From positions 62,001 to 126,000 of the forward strand of contig CABULH010000007.1 in assembly GCA_902492455.1 (NCBI GenBank): 64,000 nucleotides of DNA, read 5' to 3'. Made by a program: the position numbers and the translations under genes. Below are positions 1 to 8,106 of this stretch, piece after piece. Origin of the DNA: an uncultured Oscillospiraceae bacterium. Lineage in GTDB: Bacteria > Bacillota > Clostridia > Oscillospirales > Acutalibacteraceae. The notes under the pieces were generated by a model. That model was not told the DNA's origin. It was given only the letters and a program-made list of their open reading frames with translations, and made no database searches. How positions within the stretch are numbered: the first letter of the stretch is position 1; each line of letters begins with the position of its first letter.

Positions 1-51
1 TCATGCATTGGCGTCTTTTCCTTTCTGAAATACGGGCTTGTCCCGTTATCC

Positions 52-126
52 GGCGCCATAGCCAAGTGGTAAGGCATGGGTCTGCAAAACCCTGATTCCC
101 CAGTTCAAATCTGGGTGGCGCCTCCA
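52..126 (+). tRNA. tRNA-Cys (anticodon GCA)
   Basis: A complete cloverleaf can be drawn. The seven-base acceptor arms GGCGCCA and TGGCGCC pair fully. The anticodon loop CTGCAAA gives GCA (Cys), a GTTCAAAT-type T loop follows, and discriminator T plus CCA are encoded. A strong terminator starts right at the CCA. Confidence 0.96.
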
Positions 127-169
127 AAAAAGCAAGGCACTCCGTTTCTGCGGAGTGCCTTGCTTTTTT
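126..169 (+). terminator. Rho-independent terminator after tRNA-Cys
   Basis: A perfect 14-bp stem (about 131-144 with 151-164) with a six-base loop is flanked by A and T runs, so it could stop transcription in either direction. Confidence 0.93.
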
Positions 170-264
170 GGAATATATCCTTTTTAGAAGATTGAAAACG
201 GCAGCTCTTAATAAATCTATGGGACAGCGCACCGATTTTTCGGATCTGACATAGAATATGTTAG

Positions 265-315
265 GCGGCGGACCGGCGCCGGGCGGGAAGTGGCGGGATA
301 GCGCCGGTCCGCCGC
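265..315. repeat. GC-rich 15-bp inverted repeat
   Basis: Bases 265-279 and 301-315 are perfect reverse complements around a 21-base GC-rich loop. No T-tract follows, so this is not a typical terminator. It lies about 60 bases upstream of the small membrane-protein gene and could be a leader structure. Nothing else was recognised between 170 and 378. Confidence 0.6.
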
Positions 316-378
316 TGACAAGCTGACAGCGGCTGCGCCATCGGCAACGGAATTGCCCGCGGCGGGAAAGGAGGACCT

Positions 379-753
379 ATGGGAGAACATATTTTATTGA
401 CAGCGGTTCTATTATTGGCGTTATTCGGTTGTGCAGAACTGATTCGCCGCCTGGTGCTGCGGGTAATGGCGCCCAGCAAAGGGGCGGGAGGAATTCTGGT
501 TATCCCGATTTCCGGACACCGGGAGGACATCGAATATGTAGTGCGTTCCGCAGCGGTGCGCCGCAACTGGGTCCGCGGTACGGAAAACCGGCCGATTCTG
601 ATTTTGGATGCCGGAATGGACAAGGAAACACGGCGATTGGCGGAGGTTGCCTGTATCGAGGTTAAGGGTGTGGATTTGTATACGCCGGAGGATTTGATTC
701 AGAGAGGAAAAATGATCGGAAATATCACGGCAGAACATTTGCAAACCCTATAG
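379..753 (+). CDS. Small membrane-anchored hypothetical protein
   Basis: This is a 124-residue protein of unknown function. Residues about 4-22 form one hydrophobic segment, followed by an Arg-rich stretch (IRRLVLR) expected to stay inside the cell. The rest is a soluble mixed alpha/beta domain of about 95 residues, probably cytosolic. The start has an AAGGAGG site four bases upstream. It sits 50 bases before recD2 in the same direction and may be co-transcribed with it. I do not recognise the family. Confidence 0.75.
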   Translation: MGEHILLTAVLLLALFGCAELIRRLVLRVMAPSKGAGGILVIPISGHREDIEYVVRSAAVRRNWVRGTENRPILILDAGMDKETRRLAEVACIEVKGVDLYTPEDLIQRGKMIGNITAEHLQTL

Positions 754-803
754 GAATGCTGTATACTATAGAATATATGTTTGTATAAAAAGGACGTAGA
801 GGC

Positions 804-3020
804 ATGGAAGATAAAAAACTGGAGGAACTCCAGGGCACGGTGGAACGCGTGGTATTCCGCAATGATGACAATGGCTGGACAGTTTTGGACCTGGAAGCGG
901 GGGATCAGCTGCATAAAGTGGTGGGCGTGCTGCCAATGGCAAGCGTGGGGGAAACGCTGAAACTGATGGGCGGCTGGGTGGATCATCCCAGCTTCGGCCT
1001 ACAGTTTCGGGCGGAATACGGAGAACGTTACCTGCCGACCGATGCCTCCGCCATCCTGCGCTATCTGTCCAGCGGTGCCATCAAGGGGATCGGCGCATCC
1101 ACCGCAGCCCGGATTGTAGAGAAATTCGGCGATGATACCCTGCGGATTATGGAAGAAGATCCAGCCCGGTTGGCGGAAATCAAGGGGATCACTTCCACGA
1201 AGGCGAAAAAGATCGGCGAAGAGTTCGCTAGTCAGTTTGGACTGCGGGAAGTTATGCTGACCTTTTCACGCTATGGTCTGACGGCCAATGAAGCGCTGCG
1301 CTGCTGGAAACGTTGGGGAACTTCCACAGTCTCCAAAATTGAAGAAAATCCCTATTTGCTCTGTTCAGCAGGTTTGTATATTGGTTTTGAACGGGCGGAT
1401 CAGATCTGTATGGGGATGCATCGGCTGCCGGATGATCCTCGTCGCATTGAAGCGGGAGTTCTTTATGTTCTGCGGCATAATCTCTCTAACGGGCACACCT
1501 GCCTTCCAGCGGATAAGCTGATTCCTACCACCACGCAGCTGTTGCAGGTGAGTGAAGAAGCGGTTACGGATGTTCTGGACACGATGATCTCTTCCTTTAC
1601 GATAAAGGAAGAGATCGTCAATCAGCGCCGTTTTTTGTTTTTGAACCACCTGCATCAGGCCGAACGGTTTATTGCCGCCCGGATTCGGCTGATGATGGGC
1701 TTTCCGCCTACAGCCAATCCATATATTGCATCCGGCATCGACGCCATTGAACGGAGCAACCACATTCGATATGAGAGCCAGCAGCGTCTGGCGATTACAG
1801 AAGCTATCGAAAAAGGTACGCTGATTTTAACCGGCGGCCCCGGCACCGGTAAAACCACCACGCTGCGGGCAATCATCACTTTGCTGGAAGGAATGGGGGA
1901 GTCGGTGGCCATTGCGGCCCCCACCGGCCGCGCCGCTAAACGGATTGCCGAACTCACCGGCTGCGAGGCCAAAACCATTCATCGGCTGCTGGAGGTACAG
2001 TGGGACGATGAGGAGAATCCGGTTTTTGCCCGGAATGAAAAAAATCCGCTGGATGCCGACGCTTTGGTGGTGGACGAGCTGTCCATGGTGGACGTTTTGT
2101 TATTCGAAAATCTTCTTCGCGCCCTGAAAAGCGGATGTCGTCTGATACTGGTGGGGGATACCGATCAGCTGCCGGCTGTGGGCCCTGGCAGTCTGCTGCA
2201 GGATTTAATCGATAGCCGGGTGATGCCGGTGGTGCAGCTGACAGAGGTCTTTCGTCAGGCAATGGAAAGCCATATCGTCTCCAATGCCCATCGAATCGTC
2301 GATGGGCAGCTGCCGGAACTGACATACAAAACCGGCGATTTCTTTTTTCTGGGCCGCAGCAGCGGCCACGATGTGGTACAGACGGTGCTGGATCTCTGCC
2401 ATCATCGGCTGCCGGATACCTACAGCTATTCGGTTTTCAGCGGTCTTCAGGTACTTTGTCCGGGGCGTAAAGGGGAATTGGGTACCGTAGAACTCAACCG
2501 CAGGCTGCAGGAGCTGCTGAATCCACCGGAAAAGGAGAAGAAAGAGCTGACGGTGGAAGGCAGAATGCTTCGCATGGGGGATAAGGTGATGCATACCCGG
2601 AACAATTATGATATCGGCTGGACCAGGGATGACGGTGAGATCGGCAGCGGGGTGTTCAACGGAGACATCGGTATATTAGAGGATATCGATCCCCGGGAGG
2701 ATGCTCTGACGGTTCGGTATGATGACCGGCTGGCTTATTACACCCGCCAGGATGCCCAGGATCTGGAACTGGCCTATGCAGTGACGGTACACAAAAGCCA
2801 GGGCAGCGAATTCGAGGCGGTGGTGCTGCCTTTATATCATAATCAGAAACAGCTTTGTTATCGCAATCTGCTGTACACGGCGGTAACCAGGGCTAAATCC
2901 ATGCTGGTGCTGGTGGGGAGCCGGGAGACGGTGGCACAGATGGTGGAAAACAATCGCAAGACGCTGCGTTACAGCGGCTTGCAATACTTTCTGGAGCAAG
3001 CCGGGGAGATGGATCTGTGA
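804..3020 (+). CDS. recD2: RecD2-type ATP-dependent DNA helicase
   Basis: Superfamily 1B 5'-3' DNA helicase of the RecD/TraA family, the stand-alone Firmicute form (YrrC) that works in repair and replication-fork maintenance without RecBC. The N-terminal part has helix-hairpin-helix sequence (IKGIGASTAARI near residue 92). Walker A GGPGTGKTTT is near 343 and the DE box DELSMVD near 423. The C-terminal motifs AVTVHKSQGSEF (near 657) and LLYTAVTRAK (near 690) are typical. Its 738 residues suit RecD2. The stop overlaps the GTG start of the comF-like gene, so the two are translationally coupled. Confidence 0.96.
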   Translation: MEDKKLEELQGTVERVVFRNDDNGWTVLDLEAGDQLHKVVGVLPMASVGETLKLMGGWVDHPSFGLQFRAEYGERYLPTDASAILRYLSSGAIKGIGASTAARIVEKFGDDTLRIMEEDPARLAEIKGITSTKAKKIGEEFASQFGLREVMLTFSRYGLTANEALRCWKRWGTSTVSKIEENPYLLCSAGLYIGFERADQICMGMHRLPDDPRRIEAGVLYVLRHNLSNGHTCLPADKLIPTTTQLLQVSEEAVTDVLDTMISSFTIKEEIVNQRRFLFLNHLHQAERFIAARIRLMMGFPPTANPYIASGIDAIERSNHIRYESQQRLAITEAIEKGTLILTGGPGTGKTTTLRAIITLLEGMGESVAIAAPTGRAAKRIAELTGCEAKTIHRLLEVQWDDEENPVFARNEKNPLDADALVVDELSMVDVLLFENLLRALKSGCRLILVGDTDQLPAVGPGSLLQDLIDSRVMPVVQLTEVFRQAMESHIVSNAHRIVDGQLPELTYKTGDFFFLGRSSGHDVVQTVLDLCHHRLPDTYSYSVFSGLQVLCPGRKGELGTVELNRRLQELLNPPEKEKKELTVEGRMLRMGDKVMHTRNNYDIGWTRDDGEIGSGVFNGDIGILEDIDPREDALTVRYDDRLAYYTRQDAQDLELAYAVTVHKSQGSEFEAVVLPLYHNQKQLCYRNLLYTAVTRAKSMLVLVGSRETVAQMVENNRKTLRYSGLQYFLEQAGEMDL

Positions 3021-3730
3021 CCCGCCGGGAATTTTTCCGACGAGCGGTCGCCGTGCTCTTTCCCGAACGATGCATCTACTGCGGAAAGGTACTGCCGCCC
3101 TGTCTGCCTGGATGCTCCGATTGCTTGGAGCGGCTGCCCCGCATCCTCCCTCCTGTCTGCCGGCTATGCGGTCACAACCAGGAAGACTGCACCTGTAGAC
3201 GACACCATCGATATTATGAGCGCAGCGTTTCCCCATTTTATTATGAGGGGTCTGCGAAAGCGGCAATACTGACCCTGAAAGAGGAAAGGGATCCCCACAT
3301 TGTGGAGGTATTGGCCAAGGAGATGGCCGATGTGGTTGCACGGGAATACGGTGATATCTCGTTCGATGCCGTGACGCCTGTTCCCATGACGGCGGCAGAA
3401 ATACGGGAGAGAGGCTATAACCAAAGTCTTTTGCTGGCACAGAGTCTGAGCCGACTGCGGCATATTCCTCTGTGGCAGCCGCTGGTTAAGCAGTTTGAGA
3501 CCACGCCGCAGAAATCCTTGCCCGCTATGGAACGAAGCGGCAATGTTCTGGGCGCATTTGATCTGGCGGTTGGTATGAAGCTGGAAGGCGCGGTGCTTCT
3601 ACTGGTGGATGATGTGGTCACCACTGGTTCCACTATGGATGAATGCGCCAAGATGCTGAAGATTTATGGGGCGTCTGCGGTTTACGTCGTTTCTGCCACA
3701 GCTTCCCGCTTGTCAAAGGATGAGGATTGA
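3017..3730 (+). CDS. ComF family phosphoribosyltransferase-like protein
   Basis: ComF proteins combine an N-terminal zinc finger with a type I phosphoribosyltransferase fold and are needed for DNA uptake in competent bacteria. Here residues about 18-60 hold paired cysteines (CIYC, CSDC, CRLC, CTC). The PRPP-binding loop LLVDDVVTTGST lies near residue 197. The length of 237 residues is normal. The GTG start overlaps the recD2 stop (GTGA). ComF homologues are common in non-competent Clostridia, so a competence role is not proven here. Confidence 0.9.
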   Translation: MTRREFFRRAVAVLFPERCIYCGKVLPPCLPGCSDCLERLPRILPPVCRLCGHNQEDCTCRRHHRYYERSVSPFYYEGSAKAAILTLKEERDPHIVEVLAKEMADVVAREYGDISFDAVTPVPMTAAEIRERGYNQSLLLAQSLSRLRHIPLWQPLVKQFETTPQKSLPAMERSGNVLGAFDLAVGMKLEGAVLLLVDDVVTTGSTMDECAKMLKIYGASAVYVVSATASRLSKDED

Positions 3731-3778
3731 TTTATAATAGTATAAAATTCGACAAAATTCAGCATAAACAGAAGGGCG

Positions 3779-4831
3779 GTGAAGCCAATGCTCGGCTTGG
3801 ATCTGGGAATTGATATGGGAACGGCCCAAACGATTATTGCCGTACCGGGACGGGGCGTGATGCTGAAGGAACCGTCCGTTATCGCCGTAGATAAAGCCGA
3901 CGGACATATCATAGCCTGCGGAACCGAGGCATATGATATGCTGGGACGTACTCCAGATTCGATTTTGGCGATTCGTCCGCTGAGTAAAGGCGTGATCTCA
4001 GATTATGACTACGCTGAGCAGATGATGCGGATTTTTATCCGCAAGGTCTGTGCTTATAAAATGATCAAACCCCGGGCCGCCGTCAGCCTGCCGGCATCGG
4101 TGACGGAGGTGGAGCAGCGCTCCGCCGTGGAAGCGGTTACCGCATCTGGCGTTCGCAAGGTGGTTCTGATTGAGGAATCGGTTGCCGCCGCCTTGGGGGC
4201 TGGATTGGACTTGACCGTTCCCCAAGGCAATATGGTGGTGGATATCGGCGCGGGAACCACAGATATCGCTGTGCTGTCCCTGAAAGGCATCGCCTACTCC
4301 ACTTCGGTGCGGATCGGCGGCGCGGATATGGACGAAGCGATCATCCGTTATATGCGTAATCGGCACAATCTGGTGATCGGTCTTCTGACGGCGGAGCAGG
4401 TGAAGAAAACCATCGGCTTGGCCTCATCTTCCCCGAATCCGCACAAAATGGTGGTTCGGGGCCGAAATGCGCTTACCGGCCTGCCGGGAACACAGGAAAT
4501 CGACGGCAATGAGGTAGCAGACGCGATTCATGAGGCGATAGAAGAGATTTTTAAAGCGGTTCAGGAGGTATTGGAATCCACGCCTCCTGAGTTGGCGGGA
4601 GATGTTCTTACATCGGGCATCACTATGACGGGCGGCGTCTCTCAGCTGAAAGGGCTTTCCAAGTGTTTGGCTGCTTACACCGGCGTGGAATGTCGCTTGG
4701 CGGAAGAACCGGAAACCTGTGTTGCTCTGGGCACCAGCAAGACGCTGAAGTTCGCCTCCTCCTTGTCGGCCGGTGTCTACGATATCGGTCAGTTTTCTTA
4801 TCGCTTATCAGATTCCATGAATATCAGCTGA
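3779..4831 (+). CDS. MreB/Mbl family rod-shape actin homologue
   Basis: Bacterial actin that polymerises under the membrane and guides wall synthesis. The actin-fold ATP sites are visible: phosphate-1 GLDLGIDMGTAQT at the N-terminus, phosphate-2 VVDIGAGTTDIAV near residue 150, and the adenosine motif TMTGGVSQLKGL near 282. The 350-residue length is normal. No mreC or mreD is adjacent, so this is probably an Mbl- or MreBH-type paralogue. The start could be GTG 3779 or ATG 3788; AAGGG at 3772-3776 suits the ATG slightly better. Confidence 0.93.
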   Translation: MKPMLGLDLGIDMGTAQTIIAVPGRGVMLKEPSVIAVDKADGHIIACGTEAYDMLGRTPDSILAIRPLSKGVISDYDYAEQMMRIFIRKVCAYKMIKPRAAVSLPASVTEVEQRSAVEAVTASGVRKVVLIEESVAAALGAGLDLTVPQGNMVVDIGAGTTDIAVLSLKGIAYSTSVRIGGADMDEAIIRYMRNRHNLVIGLLTAEQVKKTIGLASSSPNPHKMVVRGRNALTGLPGTQEIDGNEVADAIHEAIEEIFKAVQEVLESTPPELAGDVLTSGITMTGGVSQLKGLSKCLAAYTGVECRLAEEPETCVALGTSKTLKFASSLSAGVYDIGQFSYRLSDSMNIS

Positions 4832-4841
4832 CTATAATCCC

Positions 4842-5933
4842 TTGAACATAGAAAGGCGCGAACCTATATTGAACACCATACTCACTCCTCCACCCAGAAA
4901 AACGCCTCCTACGGAACATCCCAAAGGCGTGGTCTATCGGCGCAAAAAGAAACATAAGCTCTTGCCCGGATGGGCAGTGGCATTAATCGATATTGGACTC
5001 ATTGGCGTAACAGTATGTGTATTTGCCTTATTCCATCACGTTCTGCCGCGGAAGATAGACAATCCCGGCGTAGTGATTCCGCCGCCCGATGTCAGCAGCA
5101 CCGTTTCCAATTTGCCGAATTCTGACAGCAGCGGAAACAATTCCCTGGACACCAGCGGCCAGTTCGGCGCCAAATTCGCCGATAAATTTTCCGACACCGT
5201 GCAGAAAAACGATACTTCCTATATTAGCAAGGATATCAACGTTCATTTAAGCAAGCACACGCTGCGGGAGGGAACCAACAAGGTGGTGACCTACTTTGTA
5301 GCGGATATTTACATACGAAATATCGAAAACTTCCGCACAGCCTTTGCCAAAGGGGAATACGGCCACGGTTATCGGGACAACACGGTGACCATGGCAAAGA
5401 ATAATCAGGCGGTAGTGGCTATATCCGGCGATTATTACAGTATTCGGGATACTGGCGTGGTAATCCGCAATGGCAAGCTGTATCGGGAACAGGCTTTCAG
5501 GGATGTGTGCGTACTCTATCGTGACGGCACCATGCAGACCTATTCCAAGGATTCTTTCCGTATTGATGAAGCGGTATCCAAAGGCGCTTATCAGGCATGG
5601 TCTTTCGGTCCCCGTCTGCTGGAGGGTGGTCAGCCCATGACCAACGCTCAGTTTGACACGGATGTCTATAAAGCCAATCCCCGTTCCGCCATCGGTTACT
5701 ATGAACCGGGGCATTACGCTTTTGTACTGGTGGACGGCCGCCAGGCCGGATATTCCACAGGCATGACCCTGGAAGAGCTTTCTCAGTTGTTTTATGAGAT
5801 GGGGTGCAAGGAAGCCTACAATCTGGACGGCGGGCAATCCGCGGTCATGTCTTTCGCCGGAGAGCTGACCAATCAGCCCTACGGCGGCGGCCGGAATATC
5901 AGCGATATCCTGTATATCGGGGAGGTGGAATGA
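4842..5933 (+). CDS. Phosphodiester glycosidase (NAGPA domain) membrane protein
   Basis: A cytoplasmic basic, Pro-rich N-terminus (to about residue 42) is followed by one membrane segment (about 44-66), a Ser/Asn-rich linker and an extracellular NAGPA domain. Family motifs seen are NPRSAIGYYEPGHY and the C-terminal YNLDGGQSAVM. Proteins of this family cleave sugar phosphodiesters, and in Bacillota they are thought to act on wall or spore glycopolymers. It follows the MreB paralogue by 10 bases, which suggests an envelope role. The start is a TTG; TTG 4869, with AAAGG upstream, is a plausible alternative. Confidence 0.85.
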   Translation: MNIERREPILNTILTPPPRKTPPTEHPKGVVYRRKKKHKLLPGWAVALIDIGLIGVTVCVFALFHHVLPRKIDNPGVVIPPPDVSSTVSNLPNSDSSGNNSLDTSGQFGAKFADKFSDTVQKNDTSYISKDINVHLSKHTLREGTNKVVTYFVADIYIRNIENFRTAFAKGEYGHGYRDNTVTMAKNNQAVVAISGDYYSIRDTGVVIRNGKLYREQAFRDVCVLYRDGTMQTYSKDSFRIDEAVSKGAYQAWSFGPRLLEGGQPMTNAQFDTDVYKANPRSAIGYYEPGHYAFVLVDGRQAGYSTGMTLEELSQLFYEMGCKEAYNLDGGQSAVMSFAGELTNQPYGGGRNISDILYIGEVE

Positions 5934-6151
5934 TGCTGCTGCGATTATGGAAACGGATAAAACCGCTCATCCCTCATATATGCATCATTCTGTCCGGTTT
6001 GTTTGTGGTGCTGTACGTGGCGGATCGATTTAACAGCAATATGAATTTTATCGGCAACAACATCAGCAAAACGCTGTTGCTGATCCTTTGTATCGTCGCC
6101 ATTATTTCCAGTATCATTCTGGTACGGATGAACCGTCGGCGTCACAAATAA
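5930..6151 (+). CDS. Small two-helix membrane protein
   Basis: A 73-residue protein beginning ATGATG, with the first ATG overlapping the stop of the glycosidase gene (ATGA). Residues about 13-29 and 46-65 are membrane segments, and both ends are basic. The family is not recognised. Coupling to the NAGPA gene suggests a partner or membrane-topology role in the same envelope process (inference). Confidence 0.7.
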   Translation: MMLLRLWKRIKPLIPHICIILSGLFVVLYVADRFNSNMNFIGNNISKTLLLILCIVAIISSIILVRMNRRRHK

Positions 6152-6230
6152 TGCTTACTGAATAAAGCTCTTTGCGAATATCTCAGGCCGGAGCTAATGT
6201 GCGCAGGCATTAAATATAATCACCATCGAA

Positions 6231-6270
6231 AAACACCGAGGCTGCAATCTTTGCAGCCTCGGTGTTTTGA
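6231..6270 (+). terminator. Rho-independent terminator
   Basis: A perfect 17-bp stem (6231-6247 with 6251-6267) and three-base loop, ending in a T run. It closes the MreB-NAGPA group. Confidence 0.92.
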
Positions 6271-6351
6271 TATGTGGAAGGAATTACAAAGAATCCCGCT
6301 TGTTTCACCGGACAAAATACACATAGAATTGTCCGGAAATGAGGATAGAGT

Positions 6352-6792
6352 ATGACGAACAAAAAAATCTGGCCGAAGGTGAAATGTGCCATCGGCATCT
6401 TTTGCATCGGCGGAATTCTTTATAATATGATTGAAATTTTATGGCGCGGGTATACCCACTGGACCATGTTTTTTGTGGGAGGCGCCTGTTTTCATGTGAT
6501 GGGCCGTATCCACACAGGGCTCAGCAAGCTGAATACCTTTACACGCTGTGCGCTTTGTTCCCTGGCGGTTACGGCAGTGGAATTTGTCAGCGGCTGTTTA
6601 TTCAACCTGAGAATGAAACTGGATGTTTGGGACTACAGCGATATGCCGTTTAACATCAAAGGACAGGTCTGCCTGCTCTACACCGTGCTGTGGGGGGGAC
6701 TGAGCCTGATTGCCGTACCCGTTTACCGCTATTGTCTTCAAAAGCTGGAGAGCGGATTCAGAAGCCGCAAGAAAAAAGCTATCCGCGAGTAA
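6352..6792 (+). CDS. Putative ABC-transporter-type membrane protein (CmpB family, PF06541-like)
   Basis: A 146-residue protein with about four membrane segments. It carries the family pattern of an EF-x-SG-x-x-FN segment, then WDYSDMPFNIKGQVCL and YTVLWG. Such proteins are annotated as putative ABC permeases, but their transport role is unproven. The start follows GAGGATAGAGT. Its last 14 bases overlap the 3' end of convergent nth. Confidence 0.82.
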   Translation: MTNKKIWPKVKCAIGIFCIGGILYNMIEILWRGYTHWTMFFVGGACFHVMGRIHTGLSKLNTFTRCALCSLAVTAVEFVSGCLFNLRMKLDVWDYSDMPFNIKGQVCLLYTVLWGGLSLIAVPVYRYCLQKLESGFRSRKKKAIRE

Positions 6793-7420
6793 GGCCAATG
6801 GCAGGACAGAACGCCTGCATGGGACACTCTTGACACTGGGGCGACCGGGCGCTGCAGGTATCCCTTCCGAAAAGAACCAAACGGTGGCAGAAAGCATTGC
6901 TCTCCTCCGGCGGCAGCAGCTTGCGCAGCGCCAGTTCCACTTTGTAAGGATCCTTGGTATCGCAGAGTCCCAGACGGTTGGATATCCGGATGCAGTGCGT
7001 GTCCGCCACCACTACGCCGGGACGGCCGTAAATATCGCCGCAAACCAAATTGGCGGTTTTTCGGCCTACACCGGGCAGCTTTACCAATTCCTCCACTGTA
7101 TCCGGGACCCGGCCACCATAGTTGTCCCGCAGCATCCGGGTCATGGCTACGATATCTTTTGCTTTGGTTTTATATAAGCCGCAAGAACGAATATATTCGC
7201 CCACCTCTTCGGGATCAGCCTGTGCAAAGGCCTCCAGCGTCGAAAAACGCGCAAAAAGCGCGGGGGTGACCATGTTCACTCGGGCATCCGTACATTGGGC
7301 GGACAGACGGGTAGCAATGAGAAGCTGCAGAGCATCGGTATAAGTGAGAGAACATACTCCCTCGGGATATACGCTTTTGAGAACCTCCACCACCTGCAGG
7401 GCGGTTTGTTTTTTATTCAC
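6779..7420 (-). CDS. nth: Endonuclease III
   Basis: Bifunctional DNA glycosylase/AP lyase that removes oxidised pyrimidines in base-excision repair. The helix-hairpin-helix LPGVGRKTAN supplies the catalytic lysine, and the catalytic aspartate is in VVADTHC. The C-terminal [4Fe-4S] loop has the correct Cys-X6-Cys-X2-Cys-X5-Cys spacing (CSARSPQCQECPMQAFC). At 213 residues it is full length. The start is GTG. It is divergent from a second glycosylase gene, giving a small base-repair pair. Confidence 0.97.
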   Translation of the reverse strand: MNKKQTALQVVEVLKSVYPEGVCSLTYTDALQLLIATRLSAQCTDARVNMVTPALFARFSTLEAFAQADPEEVGEYIRSCGLYKTKAKDIVAMTRMLRDNYGGRVPDTVEELVKLPGVGRKTANLVCGDIYGRPGVVVADTHCIRISNRLGLCDTKDPYKVELALRKLLPPEESNAFCHRLVLFGRDTCSARSPQCQECPMQAFCPAIGLTRG

Positions 7421-7521
7421 AGCATCACGACCTTATCTGCGGAAATTCGCCGGAAAACTTGTTTTTTCCACGCTACCAGTTTATCATGAAGCTGGTATAC
7501 TGTCAAATGGGAGGGGAGTAT

Positions 7522-8022
7522 ATGCTCGCCGGATTTGCGCCGATAGCGGATGCCAATGCAAAGCTCTTAATTTTAGGCACAATGCCGTCAAAAAAATCGC
7601 AGGAAAAGCACCAGTATTATGGACATCCGCAAAATGCCTTCTGGCGGATTCTCTATGCACTTTGGGAGATTCCTTATGAAGTGGATTATGAAGAACGTTG
7701 TCGTTTTCTCATCTCGCAGAAGATCGCCCTGTGGGATGTACTGGCGCAATGCTGGCGGGAAGGCAGCGCGGATGCCGCTATTCGTAAGCCGATACCCAAT
7801 GATTTTACCGCTTTTGCGGTTTCCCATCCCAGGATTCGGCAGGTGTTTTTCAACTCAAAAAATGCAGCGCTACTGTATCAGCGCCTGGTGAAACCCGATC
7901 CCTACGCCAATCTTCCCAAAAGAGTGTTGCCTTCCAGCAGTCCGGCCAGGGCAATGAAATTTGAAAAAAAGCTCGGGTTGTGGCGCCCGCTGCGGACAGC
8001 CTGGGAGGAAATCATGCCTTAG
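7522..8022 (+). CDS. DNA-deoxyinosine glycosylase (uracil-DNA glycosylase superfamily)
   Basis: A 166-residue protein of the superfamily branch that excises hypoxanthine produced by adenine deamination. Seen are the N-terminal motif LILGTMPS, the YYGHPQNAFWRI segment that shapes the base pocket, and the C-terminal LPSSSPA motif. The chosen ATG has GGAGGGGAG three bases upstream; an in-frame codon at 7459 would add 21 unrelated residues. It is divergent from nth. Confidence 0.88.
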   Translation: MLAGFAPIADANAKLLILGTMPSKKSQEKHQYYGHPQNAFWRILYALWEIPYEVDYEERCRFLISQKIALWDVLAQCWREGSADAAIRKPIPNDFTAFAVSHPRIRQVFFNSKNAALLYQRLVKPDPYANLPKRVLPSSSPARAMKFEKKLGLWRPLRTAWEEIMP

Positions 8023-8106
8023 GGAAACCCCTGTCTGGGACTTATCATTGCAATTCTTTCCATGATACGATAAGATGATAAGGACGGTGTAAAATGGAGG
8101 CGAGTT

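Noticed and set aside
3779..4831. mreB of an mreBCD operon
   Set aside because: No mreC or mreD follows; the neighbours are an NAGPA protein and a small membrane protein, so it is better called an MreB/Mbl paralogue.
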